This document shows positions 5,621 to 10,519 of a stretch of 10,519 nucleotides of DNA, one piece after another. The notes under the pieces are model-generated. The model ran no database searches. It saw nothing but the letters and a program-made list of their open reading frames with translations, and was not told the origin of the DNA. Source of the stretch: JAPLXD01 sp041662765. GTDB lineage: Bacteria; Patescibacteriota; Minisyncoccia; Moranbacterales; UBA11712. A program made the position numbers and the translations under genes. Each line of letters starts with the position of its first letter. Position 1 is the stretch's first letter. Location of the stretch: assembly GCA_041662765.1 (NCBI GenBank), contig JBAZRT010000027.1, forward strand, positions 1 through 10,519. The letters are read 5' to 3'.

Positions 5621-5639
5621 AAAATGGTTAACCCATTTT
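5621..5639 (+). promoter_or_regulatory. ileS: Hairpin just before the ileS start codon
   Basis: AAAATGG (5621-5627) pairs with CCATTTT (5633-5639) around the 5-nt loop TTAAC, ending 6 nt before the ATG at 5646. It occupies the place where a ribosome binding site would lie. Effect on translation is inference. Confidence 0.4.
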
Positions 5640-5645
5640 ATAAAA

Positions 5646-8600
5646 ATGTTTAAGCCAGTCGATCCGAAACAATCCCTTCCCGAAATGGAGGAGAATGTCC
5701 TCAAATTTTGGGAAGAGAACAAAATATTTGAAAAATCGGTCGAAAGAAATTCGACCGATAAGTCTTTTATATTCTATGAAGGTCCGCCGACAGCCAACGG
5801 CCAGCCGGGACTTCATCATGTCTTGGCACGTTCTTTCAAGGATATCATTCCGCGCTACAAGACGATGAAGGGTTTTCGGGTGGAGAGAAAAGCCGGCTGG
5901 GATACGCACGGGCTGCCAGTTGAAATTCAAGTTGAAAAAGAGCTGGGAATTCATACAAAACCGGAAATCGAAAATATCGTTCCGGGAAATGTGCGCGAAA
6001 GCATCATTGTGTTTAATAAAAAATGCAAAGAGTCAGTTTGGAAATACAAAGACCTTTGGGAAAAACTGACCGAGAGAATGGCTTATTGGGTGGATATGAA
6101 ACACCCGTACATTACTTATGAAAACAAGTATATCGAATCCGTGTGGTGGACATTCGCGCAGATTTTCAAAACGAAAGGAAAAAATGGCGAGAGTCTTGTC
6201 TATCAAGGAAGCAAAGTAATCCCTTATTGCTATCGCTGTGGAACCGGGCTTTCCTCGCACGAAGTCGCGCAGGGATATCAAAAAGTGAAGGACAACTCTG
6301 TCTATGTGAAATTCAAAGCAAAGCCAAATCCTGAAAGAGGGATTGATGAAAATACATATTTCTTGATTTGGACTACGACCCCGTGGACTTTGCCGGGAAA
6401 CGTTGCTTTGGCAGTAAATAAAGAATTTAAATATGCAAAGCTGAAGTTTAATAAAATAATTAAAAACGAAGTTGGTCTTAATGCAAAAGAGGGTGAAACC
6501 TATTATTTTGAAAAAAGCAGAACAAAAGATATATTCAGCCTTACTATTTCCAAGGGAGACGGGTCGATATATCAAATTGATTCTATATCCGCGGAAGATT
6601 TGTTAGAAATAGAGTTTGACTATCAAGAAATTTCCGGTAAAGATTTAATCGGACTAGAATATGAACCACTTTATAAAATATCTGATGATAAAAATGCTTA
6701 TAAAATAATTCCTGGCGATTTTGTTTCGACCGAAGATGGAACAGGAATTGTGCATATTGCTCCCGCTTTTGGAGAAGATGACGCGCGGGTAGGCGCAGAA
6801 AATAATTTGCCGATATTGATGACGGTTGACGAAGAAGGTAAAATCACAGCTGATGTTCCAGGTAAAGGAATTCCGGTCAAGAAAAAAAATGATAAAAACC
6901 GATACGAAGCCGATGATTTGATAATTAATGACTTGAAAAATCGGGAGTTGCTTTTTAAAGAAGAAATAGCTGAACATGACTATCCGCATTGTTGGCGATG
7001 CGATATGCCGCTCATCTATTATGCGAAGCCTTCGTGGTTTGTCCGAATGAGCGAGCTCTCCGAGGAACTGAAGAAAAATAACGAAGCGATAAATTGGGTT
7101 CCGGAGCATATCAAGCATGGACGATTCGGAGAGTGGCTGGAAAATGTGAAGGATTGGGCGATTTCGCGCGAAAGATATTGGGGCACGCCGCTTCCGATTT
7201 GGGTTTGCGAAAAATGCGGAGAGACAAAGGTGATCGAATCCATTTCCGAACTTGAGAATTTGTCCGGGCAGAAAATTGATGATTTGCATAAACCGTTTAT
7301 AGACGAGGTTGCGTTCAAATGCGAAAAGTGTGATGGGGAAATGAAAAAAACCCCGGAAGTGATGGATGTCTGGTTTGATTCGGGGGCTATGCCTTTTGCA
7401 GAGTTCGGCTATCCAAACTCAGCGACAGCAGAAGATAAAGAAAAAATTGAAAGCGGAAAATATTTTCCGGCTGACTATATTTCAGAAGCGATTGATCAAA
7501 CGCGTGGATGGTTTTATACCTTGCATGCCATTGCCACCGTCCTCCATCTCTCGAAAAAAGTTCCGGCGGGCAATGCCTACAAAAATGTAATTTGTTTGGG
7601 ACATATTCTTGATGGAAAAGGAAAAAAGATGAGTAAGTCTAAAGGAAATGTTATTGAGCCGATGGCTGTAATGGATGAATACGGTGCGGATGCATTGCGA
7701 TGGATGTTGTTTTCCATAAATCAGCCGGGTCTCCCGAAAAGATTTGATATCAAGGGCATGCGGGATGTGACGAACCGGGTTTTTCGAATGCTTTGGAATT
7801 CCTACTATTTTTTTGTAATGTATGCGGAGATTGATAAATTCGAGCCAAAAAATACTGGACACTCACTACAGTCTACAAACTTACTTGATAAGTGGATAAT
7901 TTCAGAACTCAATAGTTTGATAAAAAATGTCGATCAAAGGCTGGATAGGTATGACATTTATGGGTCGACCAATTTAATCGAAAATTTTATTGACAACCTT
8001 TCCAATTGGTATGTTCGCCGAAGCCGAAAAAGATTTTGGAAAAGCGAAAATGACGGCGACAAAAATCAAGCGTACGAAACTTTGCATCATGTTCTGGTTG
8101 AGCTTTCAAAACTGATGGCGCCGTTCACGCCTTTTGTCGCGGAAGAAATATACAAAAATCTCACAGGTGAAGAATCCGTGCATCTTGCCGATTTTCCGCA
8201 AGCTGATGAAAAATTGATCGACAATGATTTGAATCAGAAAATGCAGCTGACAAGGCGGTTTGTGAAGATGGGTCTTGCGGCACGCGCCAGAACCGGGATC
8301 AAAGTGCGCCAGCCTTTGGCCCAGCTCAAAATCAATGAAGATATCGGAGGAGATATGGCCGAACTTATAAAAGAAGAGGTCAATGTGAAAAAGGTCAGTT
8401 TCTCCGGCGGAATCACGGAAGAGCCGGGTTTTGTGCGCGAGGAGGAGATAAATTGGGAAGCGGGGCTTGATACGAAGATCACGGATGAGTTGCGGCTTGA
8501 AGGCGAAGCCCGCGAACTTGTCCGCAGAATTCAGGAACTCCGGAAGCGTGCGGGATATCAAGTTGACAACCGAATAACATTGAATTATGCCGGCGGTTCG

Positions 8601-8744
8601 GATATCTTCGAGAAATTTGGCGATTTGATCGCCAAGGAAACGCTTTCCGAGGAATTGTCAGCAGGTGAAAATCGCAAGGCGGACATCTCGGAGCTTGTGG
8701 AGCTCGAAACGACGCCAGTGAAGGTGTGGCTGAAAAAAATATAA
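5646..8744 (+). CDS. ileS: Isoleucyl-tRNA synthetase (eukaryote-like IleS2 type)
   Basis: 1032 residues; charges tRNA(Ile) with isoleucine in the cytoplasm and removes mischarged valine. MFKPVDPKQSLPEMEENVLK is a typical start. Class I signatures: PTANGQPGLHHVLAR with HIGH-like GLHH (55-58), GWDTHGLPVE (84-93), and KMSKS (661-665). The CP1 editing domain shows WTTTPWTLPGN (242-252) and GTGIVHIAPAFGEDDARVG (365-383), both editing landmarks. CxxC pairs lie at 195/198, 449/452, 521/524 and 559/562; the last two fit the zinc knuckle. VRRSRKRFW marks the anticodon-binding domain, and the end (RTGIKVRQPLAQLKI onward) is the C-terminal region of the long type rather than the short bacterial type with a C-terminal zinc finger. 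This type is generally less sensitive to mupirocin. The in-frame GTG at 5610 would add 12 atypical residues. GC falls to 29% over 6421-6720. Confidence 0.97.
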   Translation: MFKPVDPKQSLPEMEENVLKFWEENKIFEKSVERNSTDKSFIFYEGPPTANGQPGLHHVLARSFKDIIPRYKTMKGFRVERKAGWDTHGLPVEIQVEKELGIHTKPEIENIVPGNVRESIIVFNKKCKESVWKYKDLWEKLTERMAYWVDMKHPYITYENKYIESVWWTFAQIFKTKGKNGESLVYQGSKVIPYCYRCGTGLSSHEVAQGYQKVKDNSVYVKFKAKPNPERGIDENTYFLIWTTTPWTLPGNVALAVNKEFKYAKLKFNKIIKNEVGLNAKEGETYYFEKSRTKDIFSLTISKGDGSIYQIDSISAEDLLEIEFDYQEISGKDLIGLEYEPLYKISDDKNAYKIIPGDFVSTEDGTGIVHIAPAFGEDDARVGAENNLPILMTVDEEGKITADVPGKGIPVKKKNDKNRYEADDLIINDLKNRELLFKEEIAEHDYPHCWRCDMPLIYYAKPSWFVRMSELSEELKKNNEAINWVPEHIKHGRFGEWLENVKDWAISRERYWGTPLPIWVCEKCGETKVIESISELENLSGQKIDDLHKPFIDEVAFKCEKCDGEMKKTPEVMDVWFDSGAMPFAEFGYPNSATAEDKEKIESGKYFPADYISEAIDQTRGWFYTLHAIATVLHLSKKVPAGNAYKNVICLGHILDGKGKKMSKSKGNVIEPMAVMDEYGADALRWMLFSINQPGLPKRFDIKGMRDVTNRVFRMLWNSYYFFVMYAEIDKFEPKNTGHSLQSTNLLDKWIISELNSLIKNVDQRLDRYDIYGSTNLIENFIDNLSNWYVRRSRKRFWKSENDGDKNQAYETLHHVLVELSKLMAPFTPFVAEEIYKNLTGEESVHLADFPQADEKLIDNDLNQKMQLTRRFVKMGLAARARTGIKVRQPLAQLKINEDIGGDMAELIKEEVNVKKVSFSGGITEEPGFVREEEINWEAGLDTKITDELRLEGEARELVRRIQELRKRAGYQVDNRITLNYAGGSDIFEKFGDLIAKETLSEELSAGENRKADISELVELETTPVKVWLKKI
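5735..5759 (+). repeat. ileS: 10-bp perfect hairpin inside the ileS coding region
   Basis: ATCGGTCGAA (5735-5744) and TTCGACCGAT (5750-5759) are exact inverted repeats around the loop AGAAA, about 90 nt after the start codon, coding for KSVERNSTD. It is GC-rich for the region and followed by AAGTCTTTTATATT, not a clean T-run. Confidence 0.6.
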
Positions 8745-8777
8745 AAAAATTATTTTTTGCGGGGATTTATTTTTTCA

Positions 8778-8783
8778 TATAAA
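8778..8783 (+). promoter_or_regulatory. Candidate -10 box for the two small genes
   Basis: TATAAA at 8778-8783; a TTGCGG at 8757-8762 would be a -35 but with a short 15-bp spacer. Predicted start near 8790 would place the GC hairpin at 8788-8804 at the very 5' end of the mRNA. Read-through from ileS is equally possible. Confidence 0.35.
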
Positions 8784-8787
8784 TTCA

Positions 8788-8804
8788 GCTCCGCAACGCG
8801 GAGC
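8788..8804 (+). promoter_or_regulatory. GC-rich hairpin upstream of the small two-TM gene
   Basis: GCTCCGC (8788-8794) with GCGGAGC (8798-8804), perfect 7-bp stem and 3-nt loop AAC. It is followed by GATCTTTG rather than a T-run, so it is a poor terminator; it ends 13 nt before the Shine-Dalgarno at 8818-8824. Confidence 0.5.
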
Positions 8805-8830
8805 GATCTTTGAAAGCAAAGGAGTGTCTT

Positions 8831-9064
8831 GTGAATAGTTGCTATAAAGACACGAAGAGAGAAGAAGAAAAAGAAATTTCTTTGAAAGAATTGGCAATTG
8901 GTCTTCCTTGCTTTCTTCTGCCAGTCGGCGGAATTAGCGTGTCCTATTTGCTGGATTACTCTTTCAAAGGGAAAATCATTCTGTCTCTCTGTGGTTTCTT
9001 GGCGGCTGCTATTGTTTCATGTTTCATCACTTGGCGACTGAAGAAAAAGGGAAAAATAATCTAA
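8831..9064 (+). CDS. Small two-TM membrane protein, unknown
   Basis: 77 residues from the GTG at 8831, chosen because AAAGGAG (8818-8824) lies 6 nt before it; the in-frame TTG at 8810 sits upstream of that site. A short, charged N-terminus (KDTKREEEKE, ~6-15) leads into two hydrophobic helices, ~22-42 (IGLPCFLLPVGGISVSYLL) and ~48-68 (KIILSLCGFLAAAIVSCFIT), joined by a very short turn (DYSFKG), and ends in a basic tail RLKKKGKII. By the positive-inside rule the C-terminus is cytoplasmic and so, with two helices, is the N-terminus. I do not recognise a family; holin-like, toxin-like or accessory-subunit roles are all possible and none is supported. The next gene follows 28 bp later, probably on the same transcript. 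Confidence 0.7.
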   Translation: MNSCYKDTKREEEKEISLKELAIGLPCFLLPVGGISVSYLLDYSFKGKIILSLCGFLAAAIVSCFITWRLKKKGKII

Positions 9065-9068
9065 CCAA

Positions 9069-9087
9069 TCGGCGTTGCCGAAGGAGG
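9069..9087 (+). promoter_or_regulatory. Hairpin and Shine-Dalgarno before the zinc-ribbon gene
   Basis: TCGGC (9069-9073) pairs with GCCGA (9077-9081) around GTT, directly next to a near-perfect AAGGAGG (9081-9087), which lies 5 nt before the ATG at 9093. This ribosome binding site is the strongest in the window and sets the start at 9093. Confidence 0.65.
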
Positions 9088-9092
9088 GAGAT

Positions 9093-9287
9093 ATGACGGC
9101 CAAAGAAGCGATGCACAAACTGAAGATATTTTTCACGTGGCTTGCCTGGCGTATCGGTCTTCCGGCCAGCGAGCCGGTAAAATGCCAGTGCCATTGTTGC
9201 AGGAAGTGGATCGACATGAAGAACTGTCGGTCTATTCCGCAAAATCGGCTGGTCTGCAATTCGTGCGACGACCACCTGTGTTTATAG
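9093..9287 (+). CDS. Small Cys-rich zinc-ribbon protein, unknown
   Basis: 64 residues. The N-terminus (~8-23, HKLKIFFTWLAWRIGL) is hydrophobic and basic, likely an amphipathic helix or membrane-surface contact. The second half is packed with eight Cys (31, 33, 35, 36, 45, 55, 58, 63) plus H34 and H61: CQCHCCRKW gives a CxxC at 33/36 and VCNSC a CxxC at 55/58, the spacing of a zinc ribbon, with CDDHLC-like ligands beyond. Lacking a signal peptide, it should sit in the reducing cytoplasm, so metal binding is more likely than disulfides. It follows the two-TM gene by 28 bp and has a strong Shine-Dalgarno. The two may form a membrane-protein/adaptor pair, which is inference. A terminator closes the unit at 9311-9350. 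No family recognised. Confidence 0.72.
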   Translation: MTAKEAMHKLKIFFTWLAWRIGLPASEPVKCQCHCCRKWIDMKNCRSIPQNRLVCNSCDDHLCL

Positions 9288-9310
9288 ATCCGGCGTCGTG
9301 GAATGCTTTC

Positions 9311-9350
9311 GAGCTCGGCATATCTCAAAAGGATGTCGAGCTTATTTTTT
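9311..9350 (+). terminator. Intrinsic terminator after the two small genes
   Basis: 11-bp stem (9311-9321 with 9333-9343, two G-U pairs, core GCTCG/CGAGC), 11-nt loop, then ATTTTTT (9344-9350). It runs straight into the recO -10 region. Confidence 0.72.
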
Positions 9351-9351
9351 A

Positions 9352-9360
9352 TGCTATAAT
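9352..9360 (+). promoter_or_regulatory. recO: Extended -10 promoter of recO
   Basis: TGC-TATAAT (9352-9360) is a perfect extended -10. No good -35 lies 16-18 bp upstream because that space is the terminator hairpin and T-run. The expected start, 6-8 nt after the box, falls on 9366-9368, i.e. on the recO ATG at 9367. Confidence 0.68.
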
Positions 9361-9366
9361 CGAACC

Positions 9367-10065
9367 ATGCAAAAATATACCGCCATAATTTTGTCTTCTC
9401 ATGATGTCGGAGAATTCGACCGGTTGTATGTTCTCTTCACGAAGGAAATCGGGGTGGTGAAAGCGATCGGAAGAGGAGTGCGCAAACCAGCCGCAAAACT
9501 AGCGGGACATTTGGAGCCGGGGACGCTTTCGGAAGTCTATGTTGCCCGTTCGCGGGGGATGGGCCAGATTGCGAGTGCGATCACGATCGAAAATTTCAAA
9601 AACATAAAAAATGATTTCGAAAAACTGGGAGAAATTTTGAGAATATTCCGATTTTTCACGAAACATTTTTCCGAGGAGGAAAAAGACGAAAGAATTTTTG
9701 ATTTGCTGAGAGATTTTTTGGAGATTTCGAATGAGGAAGATCAAGCGGACATGATCACAGAAGCTTTTTGGTGGAAGTTCTTTGACGCGCTTGGAAATCG
9801 TCCCGAAACGATGAAGTGCGCGAAGTGCGAGGCGCGCCTCGAAGAAAAAGGAGAAAATTTTTTTTCCGCAGGGAGAGGCGGGGTTGTTTGCGGGAAATGT
9901 TTTGCCGGAGAGCAGGATCTCACGCTGGTATCGGCCGATCAAATCAAGCTTCTCCGGATATTTCTTGCCAATTCGCTTGGAAAAATTCTCAAAGTGAAAA
10001 TCGTCTCCGACGAATTGAAGGGATTGAGGAGGATAAGGCGAGAGTTTGAGAAATACAATTTCTAG
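9367..10065 (+). CDS. recO: DNA repair protein RecO
   Basis: 232 residues, normal for RecO, the mediator that with RecR loads RecA on SSB-coated single strands and anneals DNA in RecF-pathway repair. The start MQKYTAIILSSHDVGEFDRL is the usual first strands of the N-terminal OB fold, with YVLFTKEIGVVKAIGRGVRK following (~21-40) and the Gly-x-Leu-x-Pro region AGHLEPGTLSEVYV (~46-59). The middle (~75-145) is helical. C-terminal CAKC...CGKC (MKCAKCEARL and VVCGKCF) forms the four-Cys zinc finger of many RecO proteins. Start 9367 is preferred over the in-frame ATG at 9298, which lies upstream of the terminator and promoter and adds 23 unrelated residues. No Shine-Dalgarno; the mRNA may be leaderless. 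The next gene begins 18 bp after the stop. Confidence 0.95.
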   Translation: MQKYTAIILSSHDVGEFDRLYVLFTKEIGVVKAIGRGVRKPAAKLAGHLEPGTLSEVYVARSRGMGQIASAITIENFKNIKNDFEKLGEILRIFRFFTKHFSEEEKDERIFDLLRDFLEISNEEDQADMITEAFWWKFFDALGNRPETMKCAKCEARLEEKGENFFSAGRGGVVCGKCFAGEQDLTLVSADQIKLLRIFLANSLGKILKVKIVSDELKGLRRIRREFEKYNF

Positions 10066-10073
10066 TGTATAAT
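10046..10073 (+). promoter_or_regulatory. Promoter at the end of recO for the last gene
   Basis: TTGAGA (10046-10051, inside recO), 16-bp spacer, perfect TATAAT (10068-10073) starting three bases after the recO stop. Predicted start near 10080 leaves about 4 nt before the ATG at 10084. Confidence 0.65.
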
Positions 10074-10083
10074 TGGTACAAAT

Positions 10084-10519
10084 ATGTCTCTCAAGGAAAC
10101 AGAAAGAAAAATATACCAAAGAGAAGGGGAGCCGGATTCAAGCGTTCCGGTTCAACCAAGATCGTTGAATCCTCATATGTCGGATGAGAATCCTTTTGTC
10201 GCGTCAGCTCTCGAAGATGATCTTGAGAAAAAAAAGGAAGTTTGGGTTCAAGAAGAAGAGAAAAAAGAAGAAAAAAGAAAAGGGATCTTGAAGAAAATTT
10301 CCATTATCTTTGGAGTGGTTGTGATCGTTGTCGGCGTGGTCTGGCTGGCTTTGTACATACGCAAAAGCGCCTTTTCGGAAGATCAAGTGAAAATTTCCAT
10401 TTCTGGTCCGGAAAAAGTTAAGAGCGGAGACACCGCCAGTTTTCAGATAAGTTATCAAAATCTCAATCGCGCGTCTCTCAAGAACGCGGTTGTCTATATA
10501 AAATATTCGGAAAACTTCA
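10084..10519 (+). CDS. Membrane protein with extracytoplasmic beta-sandwich-like domain, partial
   Basis: Open from the ATG at 10084 to the window edge: 145 residues of an unfinished protein. Residues 1-70 are a polar, charged cytoplasmic stretch ending in a Lys/Glu run (EEEKKEEKRKG). One TM helix follows (~70-93, ILKKISIIFGVVVIVVGVVW through LALYIRK). After it, DQVKISISGPEKVKSGDTAS and FQISYQNLNRASLKNAVVYI look like strands of an Ig-like or DUF11-type surface domain (the S-G-D-x-A-x-F-x-I-x-Y-x-N pattern is typical). Such repeats occur in CPR surface or pilus-like proteins, but the visible part is too short to assign a family. N-terminus inside and C-terminus outside fits the basic residues before the helix. 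No Shine-Dalgarno. Confidence 0.82.
   Translation, partial: MSLKETERKIYQREGEPDSSVPVQPRSLNPHMSDENPFVASALEDDLEKKKEVWVQEEEKKEEKRKGILKKISIIFGVVVIVVGVVWLALYIRKSAFSEDQVKISISGPEKVKSGDTASFQISYQNLNRASLKNAVVYIKYSENF

Noticed and set aside
6654..7289. Minus-strand 211-residue open frame
   Set aside because: Antisense to the ileS core; Phe/Ile-rich as expected from the complement of Lys/Glu/Asp codons.
8745..8790. Possible terminator directly after ileS
   Set aside because: Only A/T runs with no GC stem; the nearby GC hairpin at 8788-8804 lacks a following T-run.
9499..10119. Minus-strand 206-residue open frame
   Set aside because: Antisense to recO and rich in Phe/Leu/Ser as a complement artefact.
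1..10519. tRNA, rRNA, CRISPR array, insertion sequence or prophage genes
   Set aside because: No cloverleaf with a T-loop, no regularly spaced repeats, no transposase or integrase motifs and no terminal inverted repeats were seen on either strand.

Overview
The window looks like a compact, single-chromosome stretch from a Candidate Phyla Radiation (Patescibacteria) bacterium, most likely a Parcubacteria/Moranbacteria-type lineage. This is inference from gene style: a long (about 1030 residue) eukaryote-like IleRS, a CPR-style 66-residue cold shock protein, a SpoIID/LytB-type protein without other sporulation genes, several membrane-anchored Cys-rich proteins of unknown function, very short intergenic gaps and mostly Shine-Dalgarno-free starts. 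TGA ends at least three of the genes, so the code is standard (not the Gracilibacteria/Absconditabacteria TGA=Gly code).

Layout. 1-187 (minus): the start of an Arg/Gly/Ser-rich protein running off the left edge, with a good sigma70-type promoter at 231-259. 344-1528: a membrane-anchored 394-residue protein with an eight-Cys outer domain. 1654-1854: cold shock protein with a strong promoter, an ~83-nt leader and an intrinsic terminator. 1994-2368: an unrecognised GC-rich 124-residue basic/coiled-coil protein in its own promoter-terminator unit. 2492-3664: secreted SpoIID/LytB-type protein. 3725-4240: membrane-anchored Cys-rich protein followed by a terminator at 4315-4346. 4425-5585 and 5646-8744: GT4 glycosyltransferase followed by ileS. 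8831-9064 and 9093-9287: two small genes (two-TM protein; zinc-ribbon protein), ended by a terminator at 9311-9350. 9367-10065: recO. 10084-10519: start of a membrane protein with an extracytoplasmic beta-sandwich-like region, cut by the right edge.

How they fit together. Four of the genes (344, 2492, 3725, 10084) encode envelope-facing proteins and the GT4 may also serve the cell surface, while csp, ileS and recO are housekeeping. There is no defence island, CRISPR array, tRNA, rRNA, insertion sequence or prophage module visible. The least ordinary elements are the three small uncharacterised genes (1994, 8831, 9093), which alone carry clear Shine-Dalgarno sequences; the compressed terminator-promoter junctions at 1882-1941 and 9311-9360; and several promoters placed so close to start codons that leaderless or near-leaderless mRNAs are predicted. 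All functional calls were made by reading motifs; no database search was run.
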